A stretch of 60,512 bases of DNA from Clostridiaceae bacterium (GTDB lineage Bacteria > Bacillota > Clostridia > Saccharofermentanales > Saccharofermentanaceae). Of this stretch, positions 1 to 8,861 are shown piece after piece. The position numbers and the translations under genes are program-made. How positions within the stretch are numbered: position 1 is the stretch's first letter; each line of letters starts with the position of its first letter. The notes under the pieces are model-generated. The model saw only the letters and a program-made list of their open reading frames with translations. It had not been told where the DNA came from and made no database searches. The stretch covers positions 1-60,512 of the forward strand of contig JAAYBI010000086.1 of the NCBI GenBank assembly GCA_012718915.1, in the 5' to 3' direction.

Positions 1-50
1 CCTTCCATGAGGGCTATTTTATATAATGCGTCGTTCTTGATTTCTTCCAT
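1..50 (-). CDS. possible 5' end of a further gene (partial)
   Basis: Downstream of the M15 peptidase stop, the minus strand has an open frame that runs off the left edge. From a candidate ATG at 48-50 it reads MEEIKNDALYKIALMEG. The frame stays open upstream to about position 125 without a convincing start, and the ribosome binding site before the ATG is poor. I do not recognise the product. It may be the start of the next gene in the operon or a chance open frame. Confidence 0.25.
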   Translation of the reverse strand, partial: MEEIKNDALYKIALME

Positions 51-149
51 CCCTACATCAACGCCATGCAAATCTATCGCGTTTGGAGCCAATTCTCCGG
101 GAGGATCACAGCAATATACATCATAGATATCAATTCAATTCTGACAACT

Positions 150-1103
150 CTAGGACTTGACAAAGTGTTGATAATCTTTCGAATTGCTCCAATCTCCCCC
201 CCATTTAAACCCGTGCTGATTGAAAAGTTGATAGCATAGGTCGTCATGGTCAATGATATACGGACAATCAACCTGTCGATCCACGTAGGGCTCAGCCCCC
301 GGCGGGTCAATGATTGTGACGCCATCACGTTCATAAATCCAAGGGTTGTAAAGTGGATTTATGTCGATCGCCAGTCCTAGCGCATGCTTAGAAAGCGAGT
401 TTGTCCCTGCAACGCGTCGAAAATTGAAACAAGACGTATTATTGTCCGCCATGGATAGATTGTCATCTGCATCATATTCATCAATCAGAACGATTTTTTC
501 GATAGGATACTTTGCGAGATATAAGTCGTAAAAAATATCCACAAAATCTTGTGCGATATTTTTATTCGCAACTATCTCTCCCACTCTGGTATTTCCTTCA
601 AAATCTGTATGAAGCACTCTGATATAAAGAAGATCTGAACGCTTCGTCGTGCAATCTGAGTTAAATGACTTTCCTTCCATTCTCATGAATACTTCATCAG
701 AAATTTCTTCAGAATAGAAACAATCACGAATTTCAGACTCGTTCAATGATGACACATCAACAACAGAAAACGCCGATAAATCCGAAATCGGCGGAATTGA
801 TTCGGTGGGTATTACGAGTTCTGTCGTGATTCTAGTTTCTTCTGTTTTTGACTGAAGAGATATTTCTGAATATTCAGAAACGGCAACATTCGTTTGCGGT
901 ATGGATTCTGATTCTGATAATTCAATTTCTGTTAGCCTTGAGTCCATTGAACACCCTGCTACTTGCATGACCATTAGTATCGCAACAACGCTACACAACA
1001 TGAAGTGATTACTATTTTGCTTTAAGAAAAAAGTCTCTCCGATAATTGATCGAACAAACATTTCTGAATATGGAGAAATCCATTTGAACCATCTACTATA
1101 CAA
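150..1103 (-). CDS. M15-family (VanY/CwlK-like) D,D- or L,D-peptidase lipoprotein
   Basis: Predicted extracytoplasmic peptidoglycan peptidase of 317 residues. A hydrophobic signal segment ends in a lipobox with Cys51 (VAGC), so the mature protein is probably a lipoprotein. A Ser/Thr/Glu-rich linker follows. The C-terminal zinc domain has the M15 signature SxHxxGxAxD at about residues 236-247 (His240, Asp247), then GGDW near residue 302 and the last ligand His in YQHF near 313. This spacing fits the M15C/M15_4 group that cleaves peptide stems of peptidoglycan. The start is a TTG preceded by AGAGG; internal ATGs at residues 15 and 35 are alternatives and would shorten an unusually long pre-lipobox segment. 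The exact bond cleaved cannot be read from the sequence. Confidence 0.85.
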   Translation of the reverse strand: MYSRWFKWISPYSEMFVRSIIGETFFLKQNSNHFMLCSVVAILMVMQVAGCSMDSRLTEIELSESESIPQTNVAVSEYSEISLQSKTEETRITTELVIPTESIPPISDLSAFSVVDVSSLNESEIRDCFYSEEISDEVFMRMEGKSFNSDCTTKRSDLLYIRVLHTDFEGNTRVGEIVANKNIAQDFVDIFYDLYLAKYPIEKIVLIDEYDADDNLSMADNNTSCFNFRRVAGTNSLSKHALGLAIDINPLYNPWIYERDGVTIIDPPGAEPYVDRQVDCPYIIDHDDLCYQLFNQHGFKWGGDWSNSKDYQHFVKS

Positions 1104-1171
1104 AAGATAATACCTCTACCGAGATTTATCACATAGCGGTCGAACAAATCATTTACTCGCCGATATGCACA

Positions 1172-2344
1172 CTATGTACGCTTCGTAAAATAACTACCGG
1201 GGCGCATTGCCGCCTTCTGCGCTGTAATATCGTCCGGCTTGACAATACACACAAAAGAATTATCAATACCATACTCAAGAGAAACTTTGAGTCTTTCAAG
1301 TTTCATCGTCGAGCTTGGCGCTTTGACCGGCTTAATGCCGCGCCAAGTATTACGACCACCGCTTTTAGACAGATACATTGCCTGATCCGCAAGATCAACA
1401 TGCTCTTGAATCGTTATGGAAGTATTTAATTCATCATAAAGTGGGAAAGGCGTATATCCAATACTACAAGTGACCGCACGCACCTCTTTGGTCTTGGCGG
1501 AAGTGACGAACACTGACTCACAGAATGCACTTCGAATCGCCTCAGCATATTTTGTATAATCCATCGGATACGAATGTGCAACAACAAGCAGGAACTCTTC
1601 TCCTCCGTAACGGATAACCGCACCTTCTGAGCCCACGCAATCGCGAAGCGTTCTGCCAACTTGCGCGAGTACCTGATCACCGTAAATATGACCGAATTCA
1701 TCATTAATTGCTTTAAAATAATCAATATCGATGAGGTAAAAAGCATAGCAAATGGTATCAATAGTTCGTGGCATTTTACGGTTGGGAATCGCGACCATCA
1801 TTTGTGTTTTCAATATTTCGGTTAATACGCCGGTAAGATATTTCTTATTAAAGCAACCGGTCAAATCATCAAAGTAACGGTCGTTGGATGCCGTCTGCAT
1901 GTATTCTTTGACTCTGTCGATCCAGGATTCTTGCGGATTATATAGGTCGAGTGGACTGCTCTTTCCACCACGAAGATAGAACTCAACTTTGCTGGATAAT
2001 CCTCTGTACCCCGAAGTCTTCTCAATTTCGGCAAGCAATGACTTAACGGGTCTGTAAATAATACGATCATACAATTCCAACAGAATAAGCGTGAAAAATA
2101 TGGAAAACAAAAACATGCTGATAGAAAGTCCGAAAATAAAAGAGGCTTGCAAACTAGAATTCTCTTGCCACGCTGAAAAAGGATTCTGATGAACCCACAA
2201 ACTCACGAATATATAAATGAATAAGCCAATCAGAAGCGCAAACGAGACAATCCAGATATACAGGAATACCGCCGCTTGCCACATGAACTCCCAAGAACCG
2301 AGAGTTTGAATACCTTTAATTTTTCTAAATGTGTTTTTCTTCAT
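1172..2344 (-). CDS. membrane-anchored GGDEF diguanylate cyclase
   Basis: Makes cyclic di-GMP from two GTP. The 390-residue protein has two N-terminal transmembrane helices (about residues 20-48 and 70-95) around a short extracytoplasmic loop, a linker, and a GGDEF domain with an intact catalytic RYGGEEF at about 245-251. The inhibitory I-site RxxD expected five residues before the signature reads GSEG, so product inhibition through that site is unlikely. A basic C-terminal tail of about 60 residues follows the domain. I chose the ATG at 2344 because it is preceded by TGAGGTG; the frame is open 13 codons further upstream without a ribosome binding site. No EAL or HD-GYP protein is present in this window. 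Confidence 0.9.
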   Translation of the reverse strand: MKKNTFRKIKGIQTLGSWEFMWQAAVFLYIWIVSFALLIGLFIYIFVSLWVHQNPFSAWQENSSLQASFIFGLSISMFLFSIFFTLILLELYDRIIYRPVKSLLAEIEKTSGYRGLSSKVEFYLRGGKSSPLDLYNPQESWIDRVKEYMQTASNDRYFDDLTGCFNKKYLTGVLTEILKTQMMVAIPNRKMPRTIDTICYAFYLIDIDYFKAINDEFGHIYGDQVLAQVGRTLRDCVGSEGAVIRYGGEEFLLVVAHSYPMDYTKYAEAIRSAFCESVFVTSAKTKEVRAVTCSIGYTPFPLYDELNTSITIQEHVDLADQAMYLSKSGGRNTWRGIKPVKAPSSTMKLERLKVSLEYGIDNSFVCIVKPDDITAQKAAMRPGSYFTKRT

Positions 2345-2383
2345 TGATATGAACACCTCAAAGATATTCAAATTTACAATCAT

Positions 2384-2720
2384 TATACGATTATATCAGC
2401 CCAAATATCATGCCAATCACAATAATCATCAATGATTCACAGTTTCTAAACACTTTATTAATACTTTTTAGCCGCCAAATAACAAGAAAATTAGCGGTTA
2501 GAAATTAATCTTTACCAATTAGTAATAGAGGACAACATATACTAATTTATATTTGCAAACGCGCCAATCTTCTATATATCGCCGCATTATTTTCATTAAA
2601 TTCCATATTCACTCTCATTGGGAAGCTAATATAATCTGTACATATTTGTGTGAAACGTGTTATTATTCTCACTGATTGTTTATTCACAAGAAATTATCTA
2701 TTCATTTAGGAGGAAAAATC
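2384..2720. other. 337-bp AT-rich intergenic region between divergent genes
   Basis: This gap holds the leaders of the minus-strand cyclase and the plus-strand pfp. On the minus strand two TATAAT-like boxes lie close together near 2384-2400. A weak imperfect stem (TAGCCGC near 2469, GCGGTTA near 2494) is visible. I see no recognisable riboswitch or small gene. Confidence 0.5.
2608..2635 (+). promoter_or_regulatory. candidate sigma-A promoter of pfp
   Basis: TTCACT at 2608-2613 and a perfect TATAAT at 2630-2635 are separated by 16 bp. This predicts a leader of about 80 nt before the pfp ATG. Inferred from consensus match only. Confidence 0.45.
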
Positions 2721-3968
2721 ATGACAGCTCTCAAAGGCAACTTAATGTTTGGTCAGTCCGGTGGCCCGACATCCGTAATCAACGCATCGGCAGCAGGTGT
2801 ATTTATTGAGGCACTCAAGCACAGCGAAGTTATCGAAAAGGTATATGGCGCCGCCAACGGCATCGTAGGTATTCTTAACGAGAAATTTTATGACATCGGC
2901 CAAGAGGATCTTAATGAGCTCGAAATGCTCAAGTATACGCCTTCTTCAAGCCTTGGCTCCTGCAGATATAAATTGGCAGATGCCGCCAAGGATGACACGG
3001 ACTACAAGCGCCTTCTTGAAGTCTTTCAAAAATATAACATTCGCTATTTTTTCTATAACGGCGGAAACGACTCTATGGATACATGCAATAAAATATCTAA
3101 GTTCATGCAAAATGCAGGTTACGATTGTGTGGTTATGGGTGTGCCGAAGACCATTGATAACGATCTTTTCGGCACGGATCATTGCCCGGGCTTTGCTTCT
3201 GCGGCTAAATATATCGCGACAACTACTATGGAAGTCTATCAGGATGCTCGTGTATACGACACCGGAATGATCTGCGTCATCGAAGTCATGGGACGTCATG
3301 CCGGCTGGTTGACTGCCGCCACTCGTCTTGCTAACGAAAAAGGATGCGGCCCGGATTTGATTTATCTGCCGGAAGTGGCCTTCGATATGGACAAAATGTT
3401 AGCCGACGTAAAGAAGATCTACGCCGAAACCGGCAAAGTCATAATTGCCGTATCTGAAGGAGTTCAAACAAAAGACGGTGTATTCATCCCTGAACTGGTT
3501 GCCAAAGATGATGTTGCTGTCGATTCATTCGGGCACAAACAACTCGGCGGAACTGCTTCTGTCTTGGCCGAATTCTTAAAAAAAGAGACCGGTGCAAAGG
3601 TTCGCGGCATTGAGTTGTCTCTGATGCAACGTTGCGCTTCACATTGCGCTTCACAAATTGATATTGATGAGTCTTTCCTCGCCGGACGCACAGCCGTTAT
3701 CAAGGCACTTGAAGGAATGACGGATTACATGGTTGGATTTGAGCGTGATTCCGGAAGCGAATACAAGTGTAATATTAAGATGATTCCGCTTAACGACGTT
3801 GCTAATACAGAAAAGAAGGTCCCGCTTGAGTGGATCAACAAGGAAGGCAACTTCGTCGGTCAAGAATTTGTTGATTATGCTTTACCGCTGATCAAAGAAG
3901 AGACCAAGCAGATTAAGGAAGACGGGTTACCGCGTTTTGCAAAGCTGAAAAAAGTTCTCGTCAAGTAA
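2721..3968 (+). CDS. pfp: diphosphate-fructose-6-phosphate 1-phosphotransferase (PPi-PFK)
   Basis: Reversible glycolytic phosphorylation of fructose 6-phosphate, most likely with pyrophosphate. The 415-residue protein carries the PFK signatures GQSGGPTSVINAS at the N terminus, NGGNDSMDT near residue 115 and PKTIDNDLFGTDH near 145. The Lys in PKTIDND, where ATP-dependent enzymes have Gly, and the Asp in GGND are hallmarks of PPi use. MGRHAGWL follows. The start at 2721 has AGGAGG nine bases upstream; the frame is open 15 codons earlier without a ribosome binding site. It is monocistronic, with its own promoter and terminator. Confidence 0.93.
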   Translation: MTALKGNLMFGQSGGPTSVINASAAGVFIEALKHSEVIEKVYGAANGIVGILNEKFYDIGQEDLNELEMLKYTPSSSLGSCRYKLADAAKDDTDYKRLLEVFQKYNIRYFFYNGGNDSMDTCNKISKFMQNAGYDCVVMGVPKTIDNDLFGTDHCPGFASAAKYIATTTMEVYQDARVYDTGMICVIEVMGRHAGWLTAATRLANEKGCGPDLIYLPEVAFDMDKMLADVKKIYAETGKVIIAVSEGVQTKDGVFIPELVAKDDVAVDSFGHKQLGGTASVLAEFLKKETGAKVRGIELSLMQRCASHCASQIDIDESFLAGRTAVIKALEGMTDYMVGFERDSGSEYKCNIKMIPLNDVANTEKKVPLEWINKEGNFVGQEFVDYALPLIKEETKQIKEDGLPRFAKLKKVLVK

Positions 3969-3998
3969 TATATTTTTAAAAGTAACACCACTCAAAAG

Positions 3999-4025
3999 AG
4001 TCCGGAATTAACCGGACTTTTTTTT
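3999..4025 (+). terminator. intrinsic terminator of pfp, probably bidirectional
   Basis: A 7-bp stem AGTCCGG/CCGGACT with a 6-nt loop is followed by eight T on the plus strand. A short A-run on the other side lets it also serve the convergent flavin reductase gene, whose stop codon lies inside the loop. Confidence 0.85.
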
Positions 4026-4661
4026 ATGGTTTCTATTCATTTCATCAAGACGACGTTTGAGTGCCTTTGGAGATGCGACGGAATAACCAAAGAAACCCAA
4101 GACATCACCAAGCTCATAATAATGTCCATGAGAATATGCAACTAGTTCAGCATTCTCCAGACACAATCTCCCCTTCTCATCCATTAATTCCGCATTGACT
4201 GTGACCGACTCTATTCGAGCCATAAATAAATCATGCGCACCCAACTCATAAACCCCGGCTACCTTGCACGAAATACTCACCGGAGATTCAGCAATGGCGG
4301 GCGCCGACGATAAAGAATCCGCAGGAATTGAAGTCAGATGACATTCCTGAAATTTATCATAATCTCTACCGGAACGTACACCACAGAAATCACAAGCTTT
4401 GAGAAGATTGCGCGAGACAAGATTTACAACAAATTCCCCCGACGCAGAAACGATTTCGTGTGACAATCTGGACTTCCGAATAGAAATAGATAGCATCGGC
4501 GGATCCGAACAAATCGTACCAGCCCAGGCAATAGTAATTATATTGGGTCTACCCTCATTAAAATCTTTATGCGAACATGAAACCATAATCGCCGGAACCG
4601 GGTTAAGCATTGTATTTGCCGGCATGACGATTTTATTTTCTGAATCATTGAATTTAGACAT
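4008..4661 (-). CDS. flavin reductase family protein (flavoredoxin-like)
   Basis: A 217-residue FMN-binding split-barrel protein of the flavin reductase-like/flavoredoxin family. The N-terminal block NTMLNPVPAIMVSC and the central stretch TIAWAGTICSDPPMLSISIRK followed by FVVNL are characteristic of the family, which binds FMN and reduces it or passes electrons. The partner and substrate are not evident. Its ATG overlaps the stop of the upstream alkyltransferase fusion (TAATG), so the two are translationally coupled. Its 3' end lies within the shared terminator with pfp. Confidence 0.85.
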   Translation of the reverse strand: MSKFNDSENKIVMPANTMLNPVPAIMVSCSHKDFNEGRPNIITIAWAGTICSDPPMLSISIRKSRLSHEIVSASGEFVVNLVSRNLLKACDFCGVRSGRDYDKFQECHLTSIPADSLSSAPAIAESPVSISCKVAGVYELGAHDLFMARIESVTVNAELMDEKGRLCLENAELVAYSHGHYYELGDVLGFFGYSVASPKALKRRLDEMNRNHKKKSG

Positions 4662-5764
4662 TATGCATGTTCTCCTTTTGAATCCGTATTTCTAAAAAAA
4701 CCAAATATTTCGTGGTCCAGCAAAAATTCCTTGATCTGTATTCCACCTGAAAACCCAACAAGTTTCCCGTCTTTTCCAATGACTCGATGACAAGGCACGA
4801 TAATCGGTATCGGATTTTCCGCACAGGCAGAACCGACCGCTCTGGAAAGATTTCGAGCTGAAACACGGTCGTTCGCTGTCAATACCAACGCGATATCTTC
4901 GTAACTGACCGTTGATCCGTATGGAATTTTTTGAATCTCATTCCAGACATGTCTTTGAAACTCACTTCCCTGAGAAAATGCTACGCGCACAGAAAATCGT
5001 GTTCTGGATTTTCGAAGATATTCCTTCATCTCACGAACGGCCTTGGACAATTCTTCAGGTAAATGGGATTGGATTTGAATCGAATCCGATAATTCGTCCG
5101 TCAAAACATTGCCTTGAGCAGACGCAAAACCAGTTCGAATAGCCACGGAACGATCGAAAATATCTTCAATTTTTTGGCCGATAGCATAAAATCGAACGGC
5201 CTCGATATGCGTTTGGCTACCTCTGATTGCTATAAGGCCTTTTGCAAAACGAACAAAAGCTACCGAATAATCCGGATACTCCGATGCAAGCATAGAAAAT
5301 AGCCCCGCATCTGAGAAAAGTTCATTTTCGAATACGACTTCTTCCAAAATTGCTTCTTGTCTCATGCCACAATCGAGAGCAATACTTTCAGACTCAAAGT
5401 CTTCAATTCGAATAATCCAGCTCACCTTATGAAGTTGCATTTGAAAAAATACGTGACGTAATACGCAGTCCAATACATTTTTTCTCAGCAAACGATCATC
5501 ATCGGAATATCTTAATTCACTCGAAAAAGAAAACCCTAACATGGTGTTTTTGTTATTCGAATCAATTGAATATAGACGAACTAACGCAAGAAATCTGGAA
5601 TCTGATGATTCACCAACAGAGGCAACGAACCACAATTGTGATGAGTCCGAAATACTCTGTCGAATAAATGAAGCGACCTCATGAATAGCGTTTTTTTCAT
5701 AAAGCGCATCTCGAACTCGTGCCGCATCGCCGATTCGAACCGGAGATAAAAAAACCTCGTTCAT
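4661..5764 (-). CDS. GNAT-like acetyltransferase fused to O6-alkylguanine-DNA alkyltransferase
   Basis: A 367-residue two-domain protein. The C-terminal part (about 265-350) is a suicide DNA repair methyltransferase: the helix-turn-helix region SYEDIA is followed by active-site IIVPCHRVIG (Cys near 325) and GFSGG. The N-terminal ~170 residues resemble a RimJ/RimL-type GNAT fold (start VFLSPVRIGDAARVRDAL, later DCGMRQEAILEEVVFEN), without a clear acetyl-CoA loop, so that activity is inferred. The start at the sixth in-frame codon is favoured because AGGTGG precedes it and overlaps the stop of the upstream gene. This gene sits between an orphan binding protein and the flavin reductase in one operon. 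Confidence 0.85.
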   Translation of the reverse strand: MNEVFLSPVRIGDAARVRDALYEKNAIHEVASFIRQSISDSSQLWFVASVGESSDSRFLALVRLYSIDSNNKNTMLGFSFSSELRYSDDDRLLRKNVLDCVLRHVFFQMQLHKVSWIIRIEDFESESIALDCGMRQEAILEEVVFENELFSDAGLFSMLASEYPDYSVAFVRFAKGLIAIRGSQTHIEAVRFYAIGQKIEDIFDRSVAIRTGFASAQGNVLTDELSDSIQIQSHLPEELSKAVREMKEYLRKSRTRFSVRVAFSQGSEFQRHVWNEIQKIPYGSTVSYEDIALVLTANDRVSARNLSRAVGSACAENPIPIIVPCHRVIGKDGKLVGFSGGIQIKEFLLDHEIFGFFRNTDSKGEHA

Positions 5765-5771
5765 ATTCCAC

Positions 5772-7247
5772 CTACGCACTCAACAATACATCAGCCATTT
5801 CCTTTAGAATATCATTACTTAATTCTTCAGAGAGCAAATCTTGAGAATATGTTCGCAGAAGATATAAAAACTGACCGTACAATTTCTGATCAGATACTTT
5901 GGGTGAGAAATACGCATGATTCATATATTCTTTATAATACAGTAACGGCGAAGAGTATGTTGCGTTTTCAAAATATCTCGTCCAAACACGATTAGATTTG
6001 ACAGTCGGGAGAAATCCTTCACTACCTTCCAACCGCAGCCGAAGCAAAATAGCATCCTCATCCAGAGCAATAAAAGCAGCAAACTTAGATGCCAGTTCAG
6101 GATAATTCGTTGTCGCGGATACACAAAGAGGATATACAGTTAAGCAAGGTGGCGTTATCACTCCAACTTCATCAGATGGAATCTGAACCATTTGTAAGGT
6201 ATAGGGCATGTAGTTTGCCCAACGCATAACATCAGAAGAATCACCGGCCCACATCGCAATCCTCTTCGAAATTATGGGATCAAAAGTACCAAACAATTCA
6301 AGTTTATCTTCCTCTGACAATAAATCTATCGAATAGCCAAGTTCGGCATAACGTTTGAGAAAGCGTACGGAGTCTTCAAAACCAGGCACAAAAGTCTTCG
6401 TAGTCTTATCAAAACTCATATAATGATACGAATCCGCATACGAAGCACCCAAAAATGGAAGAAGATCTTCTACGCGATAGAACGGGTATGACGGCGGCAA
6501 TTCCGAATTGTCGAAATAATCCGAAATATTCTCGGAAGCTTTTTGAAAAGAGTTCGAATCCATGACAAAAGAAGGAAGTTCGGTATCACTGGTTCGGAAA
6601 ATCTCTTGATTGATATATATTATTTCAACCGATGACATAAGCGGAATGCCAAAGAAATCACCATCAGTCGATAGGACATTGAACATACCGATATAAATAT
6701 TCGAGGGATTCAATAACGAATCATTTGAAAGATATGGGTTAAGAGAGAGCGAGATCTCATTCTCAAAAGAAGCATAAAGGGAAGCAGAATAAAACACATC
6801 CGGCATAGCATTACTATTATTCCAGTCTAGAATCGTATCCTTCGTTGCGCCCGTAGCCGGAGTCGAGATTGCTTCAACAACAAAGGGCGGGTCAACACTA
6901 TCAAGAAATGAGAGTGATACATTATCTCCGTTAACCCCCGCGCCGAGCAAACCCTGAGACTTGGCTGAATAGAGACGCGACAAATAATTGAGCGTATCTT
7001 GTGAAAAGGGCGACGCCATTTGAATGACCGGAAAAGTCTCCTCTTCTGATGCAGACAAAGACGGCTGGATCGATTCCGAAACAGAAGACTCCGTACTGAT
7101 TGTTGGTATGCTTGGAAAATCAGACGATTGATTAGAGCAAGCAGTCAAATTTAATAGAGAAAAACAAACACACAACATTACACACGTCCGAACAGATGTG
7201 CGAAAAAACAGCATTAATGACATAACTGATTGTGATTTTCTGCCCAC
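5772..7247 (-). CDS. extracellular solute-binding lipoprotein (family 1-like)
   Basis: A 491-residue exported protein. A GTG start preceded by AGG is followed by a signal peptide with lipobox LTAC (Cys near 37) and a Ser/Thr-rich linker. The rest resembles ABC-transporter family 1 substrate-binding proteins, with conserved-looking blocks such as GDFFGIPLMSSVEIIYINQE and a late segment resembling the hinge of sugar-binding proteins. No permease or ATPase gene adjoins it, so the ligand and partner transporter are unknown. An extended -10 (TGATATAAT near 7278-7286) lies upstream on the minus strand. Confidence 0.75.
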   Translation of the reverse strand: MGRKSQSVMSLMLFFRTSVRTCVMLCVCFSLLNLTACSNQSSDFPSIPTISTESSVSESIQPSLSASEEETFPVIQMASPFSQDTLNYLSRLYSAKSQGLLGAGVNGDNVSLSFLDSVDPPFVVEAISTPATGATKDTILDWNNSNAMPDVFYSASLYASFENEISLSLNPYLSNDSLLNPSNIYIGMFNVLSTDGDFFGIPLMSSVEIIYINQEIFRTSDTELPSFVMDSNSFQKASENISDYFDNSELPPSYPFYRVEDLLPFLGASYADSYHYMSFDKTTKTFVPGFEDSVRFLKRYAELGYSIDLLSEEDKLELFGTFDPIISKRIAMWAGDSSDVMRWANYMPYTLQMVQIPSDEVGVITPPCLTVYPLCVSATTNYPELASKFAAFIALDEDAILLRLRLEGSEGFLPTVKSNRVWTRYFENATYSSPLLYYKEYMNHAYFSPKVSDQKLYGQFLYLLRTYSQDLLSEELSNDILKEMADVLLSA

Positions 7248-7365
7248 TCGATACCTGATCCCTATTTTATTGAAATAATTATATCATTAATCTTGAATCC
7301 GGACTTTCGGAATAAAAAAACACAGTTCGTTTTAGATGATTTTTGCAAGAAAAACCGGATACATT

Positions 7366-7401
7366 AAAAAAACGAACCGCAAATGCGAACATTTGCGGTT
7401 C
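7366..7401 (-). terminator. intrinsic terminator of the tRNA-Thr gene
   Basis: A perfect 12-bp stem (7374-7385 with 7390-7401) is closed by a UUCG tetraloop in the minus-strand transcript and followed by seven U. It begins just past the tRNA CCA end. Confidence 0.93.
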
Positions 7402-7403
7402 AT

Positions 7404-7478
7404 TGGAGCCGATGGTGAGAATCGAACTCACGACCTATTCATTACGAGTGAATTGCTCTACCCCTGAGCCACATCGGC
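7404..7478 (-). tRNA. tRNA-Thr (anticodon CGT)
   Basis: The minus strand folds as a complete cloverleaf: acceptor GCCGATG/CATCGGC, D arm with GGCTCAGGGGTAGAGC, anticodon stem ATTCA/TGAAT with loop CTCGTAA, T arm GTGAG-TTCGATT-CTCAC, and an encoded CCA end. Anticodon CGU decodes ACG. Confidence 0.96.
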
Positions 7479-7501
7479 ATTCCGGATCAGGCACGAATAA
7501 A

Positions 7502-7530
7502 ACTATACATATATATCAGAATCATGTCAA
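7502..7530 (-). promoter_or_regulatory. sigma-A promoter of tRNA-Thr
   Basis: On the minus strand a perfect TTGACA (complement of 7525-7530) is followed after 17 bp by TATAGT (complement of 7502-7507), about 24 bp before the mature tRNA 5' end. Confidence 0.85.
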
Positions 7531-7538
7531 GACCGAAC

Positions 7539-8861
7539 TCAAGCGCCCGCGATTCGTCTCGACCGCGTCATTGTCTCGTGGCGAATTTTATCTATATCAA
7601 TGGTCAAAAGATCATTTTTATATTTGAGAAAATTGCCGGCTACCATCACACTCTCGACACAAGAAGTCGTTGCGCTATAAACGATTGCTGATTCAGGCTG
7701 ACCCACTGGCCAAATCGAAGGATTGAGCAAATCGATTATTTGGAGATCTGCGTTCATTCCTGCTTCGAGAACACCGGACTTATTAAAGCCCATACTGTGA
7801 TAACCCGCACGAGTAGAAATATCAATTAATTCTTTTGCATTGAGTGCCGCAGCATCATCACAAACTATCTTTGCAATAAACGAAGCTAGTCTAATTTCTT
7901 GAAACATATTGAGATTATTATTGCTAGCGCTGCCATCCGTTCCCAGGGTAACATTGACCCCCTCTGCAATCAGTGATCGAACGTCACATAAGCCGGAAGC
8001 CAGCTTCATATTGCTTGAAGGATTATGTGCAATTGTAACCTTTTTCTCGGAAAGAATTTTGCGATCCGAATCACTTAAGTGAACTCCATGAGCACCAATA
8101 CAAGGTCGGTCAAATATACCAAAATCACGAAGCGCTTCAACGGGCGTACGACCATACAATCGAATAGAATTATCAACTTCTACTTGAGTTTCACTTATGT
8201 GAACTTGAATTGAAGTATTCAGAGACTTTGCCATCTCTGACAACTGCGGATAAAGATATTCAGGGTACAAATATATGGAGTGAACCATCAACGACGTTCG
8301 GATCATTTCGGAATCCATATTCGATATCGATCTGGAGAATTCAGAAAAACCTTTTTCGTCGGTGTACCAATAATCGTCTTTCTTATATTTACCGTCATGA
8401 CACAAATTGATTCGGAAGCCTGCTTCAGAAGCCGCTCGAGCCGTATTTTCGGCCATAAAATACATATCCGCAGTTGCACCGATACCGGACTGTATCATTT
8501 CAGCAATACCGAGTAAAGATCCAAAATATATATCGTCAGAATTCAGATTTTCTTCTCTGGGTAAAATATGATTAAAAAGCCAATCTTCAAGTGGTAAGTC
8601 ATCCGCCGAGTTTTTTAGTAAAGACATCGGCAAGTGTGAATGACCGTTAGCAAATGTAGGCATTATCAACTTGTTTCTGCAATTAAACATATCAGCCGAA
8701 GAAGGATTAAGAAGAGAATTCTTCGCTTCTTCCTCCGAAGTGCCGACATACGAAATGATTCCATTATCAACCGCAAGATGAGCATTATTCATCGTATGAA
8801 TATTTCCACTCAAGTCCGGAGAAACTATGCAGGCATTCAGAAACAGCGACGCTTTGCTCAT
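7539..8861 (-). CDS. mtaD: 5-methylthioadenosine/S-adenosylhomocysteine deaminase
   Basis: Cytosolic amidohydrolase of 440 residues that deaminates MTA, SAH or adenosine to the inosine forms. Metal ligands and substrate residues of the MtaD/SsnA family are visible: GHSHLPMSLL (HxH), HVHISET, GAHGVHLSD and TDGSASNNNLNMF. The ATG at 8861 overlaps the ahcY stop (ATGA) and is preceded by GGAGGG. It is the last gene of the secA-punA-ahcY-mtaD run, so it is placed to handle SAH, adenosine or MTA generated by the same cassette. Which nucleoside it prefers cannot be told from sequence; a generic guanine or chlorohydrolase relative is the alternative. Confidence 0.88.
   Translation of the reverse strand: MSKASLFLNACIVSPDLSGNIHTMNNAHLAVDNGIISYVGTSEEEAKNSLLNPSSADMFNCRNKLIMPTFANGHSHLPMSLLKNSADDLPLEDWLFNHILPREENLNSDDIYFGSLLGIAEMIQSGIGATADMYFMAENTARAASEAGFRINLCHDGKYKKDDYWYTDEKGFSEFSRSISNMDSEMIRTSLMVHSIYLYPEYLYPQLSEMAKSLNTSIQVHISETQVEVDNSIRLYGRTPVEALRDFGIFDRPCIGAHGVHLSDSDRKILSEKKVTIAHNPSSNMKLASGLCDVRSLIAEGVNVTLGTDGSASNNNLNMFQEIRLASFIAKIVCDDAAALNAKELIDISTRAGYHSMGFNKSGVLEAGMNADLQIIDLLNPSIWPVGQPESAIVYSATTSCVESVMVAGNFLKYKNDLLTIDIDKIRHETMTRSRRIAGA

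Noticed and set aside
7261-7320. Hairpin near TCCGGACTTTCGGA as a terminator
   Set aside because: The A/T run is on the wrong side of the stem for either transcript that could use it.
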